Assembly (NCBI GenBank): GCA_963842955.1
Contig: CAWJIJ010000007.1
Coordinates: forward strand, 124,001 to 188,000
Origin: JARFQW01 sp963842955
GTDB taxonomy: Bacteria > Pseudomonadota > Gammaproteobacteria > Steroidobacterales > XN24
Length of the DNA: 64,000 bases
Reading direction: 5' to 3'
Notes under the pieces: model-generated
Told to the model about the DNA's origin: nothing
Database searches by the model: none
Seen by the model: only the letters and a program-made list of their open reading frames with translations
Part shown: piece by piece, positions 55,179 to 63,724 of the stretch
Layout of the letters: the number at the start of each line of letters is the position of its first letter
Numbering within the stretch: position 1 is the stretch's first letter
Made by a program: the position numbers and the translations under genes

Positions 55179-57929
55179 TTAGAGGTCCTGTTCGTAGCGG
55201 ACATACGGTACACGACCGTAAACATCATGCAGGTAGTTCGTGTAGAACGGGCTGCCGATGTTCGTGGAGGTCGGCGGATCTTCGTCGAAGATGTTCCGGG
55301 CGCCGACGGTGATCTGACCGTTCCAGGGGGTGGCGTAGCCGAAGCTGAGGTCCACCGTGGAGTAGTCGTCCACCTTGGCGTAAACCGGAGAATTGTCGTC
55401 TGCGTTCTCGGCCTCATCCACGTAGTTCCAGGTCGCGTTGGCGTTGAAATCGCCGAGGCTCCAGCCCAGGTTGAAGCTGGCCCGGTTCTCGGGATCGAAC
55501 GTGCCTTCGAGGCGGCGCTTTCCGAGGCCGTCGCCGTTGTCACGCTCATACTCGAGCACGTGGGTCCAGAGCAACTGGGTGCGGAAGTCGCCCGCGGCAC
55601 CGGCAGAGAACAGGTAGGAGGCGTCGAGCTCGAGGCCGTCGGTCTCCGTCTTCGCGATGTTCGTGTTGTTGTTGGCCACGAAATCCACGAAGCCACTGCC
55701 CGGGATACGGGTTACGGCACCGACGACAGTGCCCGTCTGACCGGCCTGGCGTGCCCGGAACTCCTGGTCGAACAGAGACTGCAGCGGCGCAACGCCGATC
55801 TCGTCTTCCAGCTCGATGTTGTAGTAGTCCAGCGCGACCGTCAGATCGTCCAGCGGGTTCCAGACCACACCGGCGCCCCACTGGGTGCTGGTTTCGGCGT
55901 CCAGCTTGGGGTTGCCGCCGGTCAGGTTCTGGTACTGCGTCAGACGGCAGGGGTTGCCCGGGGGCAACGTGCCGGGATCGACGTTCGGCACGCCATCACC
56001 ATCGGTGTCCGCCGGATCCTGCGAGCAGCGGAACGTATCGACGGCGCCGTCGAAGCTCTGGGACTGGCCGCTGTAAAGCTGGGTCATGGACGGGGCCCGG
56101 AAGCCTTCGCCATAGCTGGCCCGGATCAGCAGGCTGTCCAGAGGCCGGAAGGCCAGCTTGGCCTGCGGCGTCAGGGTGGTGCCGAAGTCGTTGTAATCGT
56201 CGTAACGCAGCGCGACGGTGGCATCCAGCATGCTGATGATCGGGATGTTCACCTCGGTGAAGATGGACTTCACGACGCGGGCGCCGCTGTTGTCCTGACC
56301 ACCGGAAGAACCCGCGACGTTGCCGGCGTTCGACTGGGCGTCATAGTTCTGCTCGAACTGCTCGTCCCGGTATTCCGCACCCAGCACGATCGGCACGGGG
56401 CCGGCGGGCATCTGGAACAGATCCCAGCCGACGTTGCCGTCCACGCTGGCGATACGGGTCTTGGCGTCGTAGACGCCGTCGAAGCCGGCCGCCTGCTGCA
56501 GGGTAGAGTCCGTGTCGCTGTTGACCGCGAAAATGTCCAGGGCGCCGGAGTCCACTTCCCGCTGCAGGAAGGGCACGATGCCCAGGCCCGGCGAAGCGGA
56601 GTTGGAGGTCTGCTGAGACCACTGGCCGGCCAGCTCCCAGTCCATGCCGCCGAGGAAATCCACGGTGCCGTTCACGCCGACCATGTAGTCGATCAGGGTG
56701 TCGTCGATCAGGGTGTCGCGGAAGCCGCCCGGCACGTTCCGGTAGTAGAACGAGAGGTCGAACGGACCCTGCACCACCGTGCCGTCGTCCAGCGTCACCG
56801 ACTGGCCGCCGAAAGGCTGGCCGTTGATGTTGGTGGGGTTGGCGGGGTTGGTGGGGTTGTTGGGGTTGTTCTGGGTGATGTTCGGGAACGGCGAGGTGAA
56901 CGGGCTCGGCGCGTAGCGGCCGAAGCTCTCGTTGAACGCGAAGTTACCGCGGGCAAAGAACTGGGTGGTCTCGTTGAGGTCGTAGTTGACGTTCACGAAG
57001 AAGGTCTTCGTGTCGTTCTCCGCCTCGTTGGCGGCCACGCCGGCGTAGTTGTAGCGGCAAAGGGAGCCGACCTGCTGAGAAGCCGGGAAGTCCGGGCCGT
57101 TCAGCTCGGCCGGGCAGCGCGGGTCCGGGAACGTCCCGACCGACAGGAACTCCCCGGAGGGATTGCGCGGATCGTTGGTCGTGAGATACCCGAAGTAGCT
57201 GCCCGGGAAACCGAAGGCGGACAGGCCGACGGCGGAGTAGGAGCGATCACCCTGGAAGATGATTTCCTTCTTCTCGACGTCGAAGCCGAAGGTGATGTTG
57301 CCCTTGCCGGACGACAGGCCACCCACGACGCTGTAGCTGTCTTCGTCACCGCCGGTCTGGGTCGGACGGCCGATGCCCCAGGAGAGGTTCATCCCCTCGT
57401 AGTCCTTGCGGAGGATGATGTTGACCACACCACCGATGGCGTCGGAACCGTACACGGCCGAGGCGCCGTCACGCAGCACTTCGATGCGCTCCACGGCGGC
57501 CAGCGGGATGACGTTCAGGTTCTGGGCGGAACCGGCGCCGAAGGTCGGCGCACCGGCCATGCGACGACCGTCGATCAGCACCAGGGTGCGTGTCGGGCCG
57601 AGGCCGCGCAGGCTGACGGTGGACTGGGACTGGGCGGAAGAACCGGAGCGCTGCTTGAAGGAGCCGAAGCTGTTCCAAACTGAGCCGCGCAGCACTTCTG
57701 CCACGGAGATGTCGCCAGTGGCGTCGATGTCGTCACGGCTGATTACCGCAACCGGGGAAGGGCCTTCGATGTCGACCCGCTTGATGCGCGAGCCGGTGAC
57801 GGTGACCTTTTCCTGGACCGCAACGTCATCTTCCGCGAAAGACGCCGCAGGCGCCCCCACGAACGATGCCGCCACGCCCGCGGTAAGGGCGTATCGCACC
57901 GCGTCCCGAACTGGGTTTCGCTCTGTCAT
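55179..57929 (-). CDS. TonB-dependent outer-membrane receptor with Asn-Pro repeat
   Basis: 916 residues. A signal peptide (LTAGVAASFVGAPAASFA-ED) is followed by the plug domain: VTVTGSRIKRVDIEGPSPV, STVSLRGLGPTRTLVLIDGR, IPLAAVERIEVLRDGASAVY and GGVVNIILRKDY. The barrel covers the rest with many aromatic strands (TQFFARGNFAFNESFGRYAP). It ends RYEQDL rather than in an aromatic residue. Around residues 355-367 an NPN-NPT-NPA-NPT tripeptide run sits in a probable outer loop. The type is that of large sugar or peptide-uptake receptors; the ligand is unknown. A strong GGGAGGAG ribosome site (57937-57944) precedes the ATG, and a terminator follows the gene. Confidence 0.92.
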   Translation of the reverse strand: MTERNPVRDAVRYALTAGVAASFVGAPAASFAEDDVAVQEKVTVTGSRIKRVDIEGPSPVAVISRDDIDATGDISVAEVLRGSVWNSFGSFKQRSGSSAQSQSTVSLRGLGPTRTLVLIDGRRMAGAPTFGAGSAQNLNVIPLAAVERIEVLRDGASAVYGSDAIGGVVNIILRKDYEGMNLSWGIGRPTQTGGDEDSYSVVGGLSSGKGNITFGFDVEKKEIIFQGDRSYSAVGLSAFGFPGSYFGYLTTNDPRNPSGEFLSVGTFPDPRCPAELNGPDFPASQQVGSLCRYNYAGVAANEAENDTKTFFVNVNYDLNETTQFFARGNFAFNESFGRYAPSPFTSPFPNITQNNPNNPTNPANPTNINGQPFGGQSVTLDDGTVVQGPFDLSFYYRNVPGGFRDTLIDDTLIDYMVGVNGTVDFLGGMDWELAGQWSQQTSNSASPGLGIVPFLQREVDSGALDIFAVNSDTDSTLQQAAGFDGVYDAKTRIASVDGNVGWDLFQMPAGPVPIVLGAEYRDEQFEQNYDAQSNAGNVAGSSGGQDNSGARVVKSIFTEVNIPIISMLDATVALRYDDYNDFGTTLTPQAKLAFRPLDSLLIRASYGEGFRAPSMTQLYSGQSQSFDGAVDTFRCSQDPADTDGDGVPNVDPGTLPPGNPCRLTQYQNLTGGNPKLDAETSTQWGAGVVWNPLDDLTVALDYYNIELEDEIGVAPLQSLFDQEFRARQAGQTGTVVGAVTRIPGSGFVDFVANNNTNIAKTETDGLELDASYLFSAGAAGDFRTQLLWTHVLEYERDNGDGLGKRRLEGTFDPENRASFNLGWSLGDFNANATWNYVDEAENADDNSPVYAKVDDYSTVDLSFGYATPWNGQITVGARNIFDEDPPTSTNIGSPFYTNYLHDVYGRVPYVRYEQDL
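56835..56865 (+). repeat. 9-bp repeat encoding Asn-Pro-X; four-tract G-quadruplex motif
   Basis: Four GGGG tracts at 56835-38, 56844-47, 56853-56 and 56862-65, with 5-base loops and a strict 9-base period, on the template strand of the receptor gene. The coding strand gives Asn-Pro-(Asn/Thr/Ala) units. Confidence 0.85.
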
Positions 57930-58340
57930 TTAGTAACTCCTCCCTAGGAGTGATTTGCGTTTCCAAGGGCCATGAATTCTTACGTTTCAAGGCTAAAACT
58001 CCCGGGTCGGCCCGGGTAGTGGGTGGGATACTAGCAACAGAAGTTGCGTGAGGGAAGCGCCTTGTTGCTTTCAGGGTACGGAGTTTTACGATCCCGGGCG
58101 CGGGGTGGCCGGGTCCCCCGATGCCCTTTGTCCGGCCAAAGCCGTCAATCGCGGTCTTTCTTTCGCAGATATAGGGGCTTCCAATGTTTTCTTTAGAAGC
58201 GCTCTTGATGCTGCCGGGGAACCGGTCTACGGGGGCTGGACAGCAGGGTCCGGACGGGCTTGTGGCGTGTAGGCGACCCTATTGTGTTGCATTGGGGCAA
58301 CAGCTCGAACCGTTGCCCGCACGCAACACTCAGCGAGGGA
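57930..58340. other. 411-bp intergenic leader of the TonB-receptor gene
   Basis: No convincing gene. Reading leftwards, a possible promoter is TTCCCT (58056-58051), 17 bases, TAGTAT (58033-58028). A dyad GCAAC-N4-GTTGC (58034-58047) lies inside the spacer. A CCCGGG hairpin with a 4-base loop (58001-58016), followed by AGTTTT, resembles a weak terminator or attenuator before the ribosome site. I saw no B12-box or other known riboswitch. The remaining 58057-58340 shows nothing I can assign. Confidence 0.5.
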
Positions 58341-59366
58341 TCAGGCCTTGCGGCCCCGCAGCACCCAGCCCATCAGCGGTCCCCCGTCATGGTGCAGGTG
58401 CTCCGCGGAGTCCAGCGAAAACCCCGCAGTTGCCAGCTCAGACCGAATCATGACCATGCGCTCGGGGGTAACCTCCGCCTGCATCAGGTCCTTCAGCCGG
58501 TCGGCATTGGCGGTGATCATGGTCTGCCCTGCGGCCAGGATCTCCAGCGCCTCCGCGAGGCCGTTCTTGCCGCTTAAGGCCTTGTAGGCGTCAGCGACCC
58601 TGTGCATGGCCATCTGCAGGAGCTGGGGGTGGGGGGAGCTGTCGATCGCCTGGGTCACCCGCTCCGCGGCGGCATTGAGCGCGTGCCGGCTGGCTTCCGC
58701 CTCGGGATCGGAGGCCAGGCGGCGTCGGGCTTCAGGGGTCCCCGCTGCACCCACCTTCCTGACGACGGCTGTCGCGTGCTCGAACAGCCGGGTCTCGTCG
58801 AAAATGATCCTGGCATTGGCCAGCTCCTCCCGGGAGGTCTCCATGACGACGGATCCGGAGTGATGCAGGACGAACATCAGCCGCGCTCCGGGGGCCGCGA
58901 TCCGGCCCAGCTCGGCCGCCGCCCGGGCGGTGTCCGTATATTCGAAAGCGTACTGGCCGGTAATCGCAGTCACCGAATCCGGCTCGAAACCCGTGGCCTC
59001 GGCCGGGGTCCTGGGGTGAAAGCGGATCTGCTCGAGCAAATGCCGATCCGTCTTGACCGTCTCTTCCGGACGTATGGACGCCAGGTCGATGCCATGGATT
59101 TCGAAGCGCCGGTTCGCGCTGAGTCCGGCGGCCGCCGCGATCAGCGGGATTGCGCCGTTCCCCGTCCCGATGTCGAGGATCCGGGCGCCCGGTTCCAGAC
59201 CGGCAAAGAAGGCATCCCACAGCGCGCGCACCGTGCCCTCGTAGTTCCCGGAGAACGCATTTCGGCACGAGGTCAGGAAGCCGTGGGCCCAGTAGCGGTC
59301 CCAGGCATCGTCGGGCGCGGGCAGGTCGGCGCCCGGGGTACTGGCACTTGTGGGTCGATCCGGCAT
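58341..59366 (-). CDS. class I SAM-dependent methyltransferase
   Basis: 341 residues. The SAM-binding motif I is ARILDIGTGNGAIPLIAAA (61-79), with FEIHGIDLASI as the acidic motif II and VTAITGQYAFEYTD as motif IV. It uses SAM to methylate an unknown acceptor. The C-terminal 170 residues are mostly helical (ALNAAAERVTQAIDSSPHPQ), larger than a minimal methyltransferase, and may bind substrate. It is divergent from TPR-sulfotransferase 9, sharing the short 61-base gap, so a related role is possible but unproved. Confidence 0.8.
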   Translation of the reverse strand: MPDRPTSASTPGADLPAPDDAWDRYWAHGFLTSCRNAFSGNYEGTVRALWDAFFAGLEPGARILDIGTGNGAIPLIAAAAGLSANRRFEIHGIDLASIRPEETVKTDRHLLEQIRFHPRTPAEATGFEPDSVTAITGQYAFEYTDTARAAAELGRIAAPGARLMFVLHHSGSVVMETSREELANARIIFDETRLFEHATAVVRKVGAAGTPEARRRLASDPEAEASRHALNAAAERVTQAIDSSPHPQLLQMAMHRVADAYKALSGKNGLAEALEILAAGQTMITANADRLKDLMQAEVTPERMVMIRSELATAGFSLDSAEHLHHDGGPLMGWVLRGRKA

Positions 59367-59427
59367 AGGCGGGGAATGGTAGGGAAAGGCGTAGCATAGA
59401 GAAAGGCATCACGGGAAATCGCGATCA

Positions 59428-61257
59428 ATGGAGCGAGGAAAAGCGGCCGGGCCGCCGACCGCCGACCCGGGGCTTGCGCGCGCAGCGGACGCCTTGGCGG
59501 CTGGCCGTCCCGACGAGGCCCTGAGCCTGGCCGGGCCAGCGGCAAAAAGGGGCAGCGTGCAGGCGATCCTCCTGAGCGCGAGGGCGCGTCTCGCCCTGGG
59601 TCAGCCCGGGCAGGCCGAGCGGATGCTTCGGGCCAGCGCCGCGCGTCATCCCGGTGAAATCCGCCTGTGGGAAGCCCTCGTCCAGCTCTACAGGCAGGGC
59701 AATCTCGCCGCCCCCGCGGCCGAGTGTCTCGCGCATGAGGCGCGGGCCCATGCGGCGCGCGGAGACCTGAACCGTGCAGTTGCCCGGCTGGCCGAAGCGC
59801 GCACCCTGGATCCGGGCAATACGGCCCTGGCTCACGATCACGGCGTGGCCTGCTTACACGGGGGGCGCTTTGCCGAAGCGGAAGCTGCGTTCCGGGAAGC
59901 GCTGCAACGGGACTCCGGCCATGACCTGGCCCGCCTGAACCTGGCCCGCGTCCTCGAACGGATGAACCGGCTGGACGAGGCCGCGGTCCTGTACAGGAAA
60001 CTCATCGCGGCTCGCCCGGACGAGCCGGCTCCGGCCCGGGAGTACGCCTGGCTGCTGCGGGCTGCCGGACGATTCGAGGCGGCCGAGGAGGCCTTCGGCA
60101 ACGTGCTGGACCGATGGCAGGGGGATCCCGAGGCCACGGTGGGCCTGGCCGGCCTGCTCGAGATGCGCGGCGAGGCGGCTGCCGCTCGCGTTCTCCTTGA
60201 ACGACTGCCCGCGGGAGCCCGGGCCCGGCCGGATGTGGCGCTCAGTGAGGCCCGACTGCTCCGGCGGGCAGGGACACCGGCTGTGGCCCGCGACCGTCTC
60301 ACCGCCGTGGCGGAAGCGGCTGCCCGGGATCCGGCCCTGGCGCCCCGCTGGCATTTCGAAATGGCCGCGGCCCTCGATGCGCTCGGCGACACCGGCCCGG
60401 CGTTTGCCCAGGCGAAGCTGGCCAACAGGATGCGGGCCACGGGCTGGGACCGGCACGCACACCGGGCCTGGGTGGACAGGATCATTGCCGCCTTCGGCAG
60501 CGACGGGTTTCCCGAGGGCCCGGCGTCCGCCGAACCCGGATCCGGGGCAAACGCCAATGATCCCAGCGCCGTTTTCATCGTAGGAATGCCTCGCTCCGGG
60601 ACCACCCTGGCCGAACACCTCCTCACCGGCTTTCAGAACGTGGTGGCCTGCGGCGAGCGCGATGACGTCCGGCGTTACGCAGCGGCGATTGCCGGCTACC
60701 CGGAGTCTCAGCGCGGACTGGCTCCCCGGGCGCTTGCCGGGCAGGCGGCGTCCTATCTCGGTGATGCGCGTGCGGGAACGATTCTCCTGGACAAGATGCC
60801 GGTGAACTTTCTCCACCTGGGGCTGATCGCCCGCATGCTGCCGAAGGCGCGGGTGATTCACTGTGTGCGGGACCCCCTGGACACCGCGCTGTCGTGTTTT
60901 TTCCAGGACTTTACCGCTCCGTTTCTCGGGTTCGCCAATGATCTGGGGGACCTGGGCTGGTATTTGCAGGACTATCGCCGTCTCATGGACCACTGGCGGG
61001 CGGTACTGCCCCTGCGGATGCTGGAGCTGCCCTATGAGGCCCTCGTGGTCGACCCGGACTCCTGGGTGCGCCGCATGGGAGAGTTCGTGGGTGCGGACCC
61101 GGGCTCTGCCACGGCACCGGACCCCGGCCGCTTTATCGCCACCAACAGCGCCGCGCAGGTGCGCCGGCCCGTGTCGGGCCATGCGGTCGGTCGCCACCGG
61201 CCCTACCTTGACGAACTGGCGCCTCTGACCCGACTCCTGGGTCTCAGCCCGCGCTGA
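59428..61257 (+). CDS. TPR-sulfotransferase 9
   Basis: 609 residues from the ATG at 59428. TPRs run from about 10 to 340 (AHDHGVACLHGGRFAEAEAA). The PAPS loop is AVFIVGMPRSGTTLAEHLL (about 380-398) and the 3'-phosphate motif VIHCVRDPLDTALSCFFQDF. LPYEALVVDPDSWVRRMGEF and AQVRRPVSGHAVGRHRPYL finish the domain. It is separated from the other sulfotransferases by the receptor and methyltransferase genes. Its upstream region has the same GTAGGGAAAGG element as TPR-sulfotransferase 1. The 3' end overlaps the aminotransferase gene by 14 bases, tail to tail. Confidence 0.88.
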   Translation: MERGKAAGPPTADPGLARAADALAAGRPDEALSLAGPAAKRGSVQAILLSARARLALGQPGQAERMLRASAARHPGEIRLWEALVQLYRQGNLAAPAAECLAHEARAHAARGDLNRAVARLAEARTLDPGNTALAHDHGVACLHGGRFAEAEAAFREALQRDSGHDLARLNLARVLERMNRLDEAAVLYRKLIAARPDEPAPAREYAWLLRAAGRFEAAEEAFGNVLDRWQGDPEATVGLAGLLEMRGEAAAARVLLERLPAGARARPDVALSEARLLRRAGTPAVARDRLTAVAEAAARDPALAPRWHFEMAAALDALGDTGPAFAQAKLANRMRATGWDRHAHRAWVDRIIAAFGSDGFPEGPASAEPGSGANANDPSAVFIVGMPRSGTTLAEHLLTGFQNVVACGERDDVRRYAAAIAGYPESQRGLAPRALAGQAASYLGDARAGTILLDKMPVNFLHLGLIARMLPKARVIHCVRDPLDTALSCFFQDFTAPFLGFANDLGDLGWYLQDYRRLMDHWRAVLPLRMLELPYEALVVDPDSWVRRMGEFVGADPGSATAPDPGRFIATNSAAQVRRPVSGHAVGRHRPYLDELAPLTRLLGLSPR

Positions 61258-62365
61258 GCGCCGTCCGCAGGCCGGCGCATACCCGATCCATTTCCGCCTC
61301 GGTCAGGCCCGGGAAGAAGGGCAGGGCCAGGCAACGGTCGGCCACGTCCTCGGTCACGGTCAATGGCCCCCGCCGCCAGGCGGAATCAATGGCGTAGGCG
61401 CGAAGCTGGTGGATCGCGGGAAAATAATGCCCGCTCCCGATACCGTCGGCGTCCAGTCTGGCCGCCACCCGGGAGCGGAGTCCCGGCCGGGGCGGCAAGC
61501 GGACCACGTAGGTAAACCAGGCAATACGCTCTCCGGGGCCGGCCGGGGCGGGCAGATCGAGCCCGGGTAGTCCCGCCAGGCGCTTGCTGTAGCCCGCGGC
61601 GAGGCGGGTTCGGGCGGCGATCAGCTCTTGCAGCCGGGTCATCTGGGCGGCGCCGAGGGCGGCGTGGAGTTCGGACAGCCTGAAATTGAAGCCCGGCGTC
61701 GGATCGTCGAAGGGGTCGCCGCCGCGGCTCCGCCCGTGGTTGCGGAGCCGGCGGCAGCGCTCGAGGAGCGCTTCGTCGTTGCTGACCACCGCGCCGCCCT
61801 CTCCGGTCGTGATCAGCTTGTTGGCATAGAAACCGAAGACGCCGGCCCGTCCGCCGCCCCCGGCCCGCAGGCCGTCCCGCTCGCTGCCCAGGGCCTCGCA
61901 GGCATCCTCGATCAGCACCAGCCCGGCAGAATCCGCCAGGCGCTGAAACGACGTCATGTCGGCAAGCCGCCCGAAAAGGTGCACCAGCAGGATTCCCCGG
62001 GTTCTCGGGCTGACGGCCTCGGCGGCTGACCGGGAGTCCAGGTTCAGCGTGACGGGATCGATATCCGCGAAGACCGGCTGCGCGCCGACTCGCCGGATCG
62101 CGTTGGCCGTGGCGACGAAGCTCAGGCTCGTGGTGATGACCTCGTCGCCAGGCCCGATCCCGGCGGCTTCCAGGGCCAGCTGAAGACCGCTGGTACCGGA
62201 GTTGACGCCGACCGCTCCGGCGACACCCGAGGCGGCCGCGAGTGCGCACTCGAACGCTTCCAGGGCCGGACCGAGACTCAGCTGGCCGCTTTCGAGAACG
62301 GCTTTGACGGCGCCGAGCTCTGCGGGTCCGATATCGGGCCTGGCCAGCGGGATCCGGTCGGTCAC
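61244..62365 (-). CDS. DegT/DnrJ/EryC1/StrS-family sugar aminotransferase
   Basis: 373 residues. A PLP enzyme that usually transaminates a nucleotide-linked keto-sugar. The start RIPLARPDIGPAELGAVKAV, the GVNSGTSGLQLALEAAGIGP phosphate-binding region, LVLIEDACEALGSERDG with its PLP-contacting Asp, and the Schiff-base Lys in FYANKLITTGEGG are all present. NFRLSELHAALGAAQM is a further family motif. The NeuC-type epimerase gene lies 96 bases upstream on the same strand. Together they suggest amino-sugar synthesis for a surface glycan such as a nonulosonic acid; the exact product cannot be read from these two genes. Confidence 0.87.
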   Translation of the reverse strand: MTDRIPLARPDIGPAELGAVKAVLESGQLSLGPALEAFECALAAASGVAGAVGVNSGTSGLQLALEAAGIGPGDEVITTSLSFVATANAIRRVGAQPVFADIDPVTLNLDSRSAAEAVSPRTRGILLVHLFGRLADMTSFQRLADSAGLVLIEDACEALGSERDGLRAGGGGRAGVFGFYANKLITTGEGGAVVSNDEALLERCRRLRNHGRSRGGDPFDDPTPGFNFRLSELHAALGAAQMTRLQELIAARTRLAAGYSKRLAGLPGLDLPAPAGPGERIAWFTYVVRLPPRPGLRSRVAARLDADGIGSGHYFPAIHQLRAYAIDSAWRRGPLTVTEDVADRCLALPFFPGLTEAEMDRVCAGLRTALSAG

Positions 62366-62461
62366 GGTAGCCGCCCCGTGGACGGACCGCCGCGATCCGC
62401 CGGCCGGTACGCGCCAGCCGGCGCGGAGACACGGAGCCCGCGGCGATTTTGGCGGAGAAAC

Positions 62462-63643
62462 TCAGCGATCGGCAAAGGCGGGCGCCTCCCCGGAGGTCAG
62501 GGGCAGGGCCCGCTTGTGCAACAGGGTCGCCCGGTCCGGGGCGCCGGCGAGGGCCTCGGCAATCCGTTCACCGGCACGGCCGTCGCCGTAGGGGTTCACC
62601 GTGTCCGCGCATGAGTCCCTGGTCTGGGGGTGCAGCGCTTCGCGGAGGGCGGGGAGAATACGCTTCGCGTGGGCCGGGACGTCGACGACATTGGCAGGCC
62701 TCGTGCGGCCCGCCTGGCGGCGGCCGATGTTGACGGTGGGCAGGCCGACGGATGCGGACTCCATGATGCCGCTGGAGGAGTTCCCGGCAAGCGCCCCGGA
62801 TTCGCGGAGCAGCGTCCAGTACAGGGACGGATCCAGGTTCACCACGAGCCGCGCGTCCCCGCGCCGTTCACAAAACGCTTGAGCCGCCGCCATGATCCGG
62901 TAGCTGCCGGCGTCGGCGTTGGGGAAACAGAACACGACCGGATGGTTCAGCTCTCCCAGGGCCGTCATCAGCGCCCCGGTCTCTGCGGTCGTGTCCGTCT
63001 CCAGGGTCACCGGGTGGTAGGCGACCACGCAGGTCCGGCGATCCACCGCCACGCCGAGCGCCGTCTCCAGTTCGGCTCGGGTGGCCAGGTTTCCGTAGCG
63101 CAGATAGTCCAGCGATGGTGCTCCGGTGCAGTGGACCCGCCAGGCTTCCTCGCCCATGGCGCGAACCCGACGGGCAGCCTCGGCGGTCGGCGTGAAGTGC
63201 AGGTGGGCGAGCTTGGTCAGGGCGTTCCGAACGGCGTCGTCGATGGCGCCCTCGCTGATTTCACCGCCCTCGATATGGGCGATCGGGATTCGTAGGGCGA
63301 GCGCTGCAGATGCGGGTGCGAGCATCTCGTAGCGGTCGGCGATCAGCAGAAGGATATCGGGCCGCATGCGGGCCAGCGTGTCGGCCAGTGCCAGTGTGGC
63401 TACGCCGGTGGTCTTCGCCATGCCCACGTCGCTGTCGGAGCTCAGCAGGCATTCCAGCCGTTCCTCGATGATGAAGCCGCCCGCTTCGATGTCGTCCACC
63501 GTGTTTCCAAAGGCCGGTGACAGGTGGGCGCCGGTGACGATCAGTCCTGGATCCAGGTCGGGGTGCTCGATGAGGCGTCTCAACGGCCACTGGAGATGGC
63601 CGAAATCCGCCCTCGACGTGGTGAGTACGGCGATCTTGCGCAT
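62462..63643 (-). CDS. UDP-N-acetylglucosamine 2-epimerase (hydrolysing), NeuC/LegG-like
   Basis: 393 residues. Hydrolysing epimerases release a 2-epimerised N-acetyl sugar for sialic- or legionaminic-type acid synthesis. Seen: RKIAVLTTSRADFGHLQWPL, LLLIADRYEMLAPASAALAL, IPIAHIEGGEISEGAIDDA, HFTPTAEAARRV and GALAGNSSSGIMESASVGLP. The NSSSG-GIMES region contacts the nucleotide diphosphate. The length matches NeuC. NeuB- and NeuA-type genes are not in the window and could lie elsewhere. No clear ribosome site precedes the ATG. Confidence 0.88.
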   Translation of the reverse strand: MRKIAVLTTSRADFGHLQWPLRRLIEHPDLDPGLIVTGAHLSPAFGNTVDDIEAGGFIIEERLECLLSSDSDVGMAKTTGVATLALADTLARMRPDILLLIADRYEMLAPASAALALRIPIAHIEGGEISEGAIDDAVRNALTKLAHLHFTPTAEAARRVRAMGEEAWRVHCTGAPSLDYLRYGNLATRAELETALGVAVDRRTCVVAYHPVTLETDTTAETGALMTALGELNHPVVFCFPNADAGSYRIMAAAQAFCERRGDARLVVNLDPSLYWTLLRESGALAGNSSSGIMESASVGLPTVNIGRRQAGRTRPANVVDVPAHAKRILPALREALHPQTRDSCADTVNPYGDGRAGERIAEALAGAPDRATLLHKRALPLTSGEAPAFADR

Positions 63644-63673
63644 GGCCGTATTATTCCCGGCTGGAGCCCAAGC

Positions 63674-63701
63674 AAAAAGGCCCGGCGCGTCGCGCCGGGC
63701 C
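63674..63701 (-). terminator. rho-independent terminator of the outer-membrane barrel gene
   Basis: On the minus strand an 11-bp GC-rich stem (GGCCCGGCGCG / CGCGCCGGGCC) is followed by TTTTTGC. It lies 24 bases after the stop of the partial barrel gene and before the epimerase gene. Confidence 0.88.
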
Positions 63702-63724
63702 CCGTAAGCCGAAAGCGGGTCTTG

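Noticed and set aside
54975..57683. 902-codon open frame on the plus strand
   Set aside because: It is antisense to the TonB receptor, whose plug motifs, signal peptide, ribosome site and terminator are all clear. The plus-strand translation has no recognisable domain.
58048..58272. Possible 74-residue gene upstream of the TonB receptor, considered as a peptide precursor for the modification enzymes
   Set aside because: No ribosome site, no leader-core layout, and it runs antisense through the receptor's promoter region.
32993..61257. Horizontally acquired island or prophage
   Set aside because: No integrase, transposase, tRNA junction, direct repeats or visible base-composition change at the borders.
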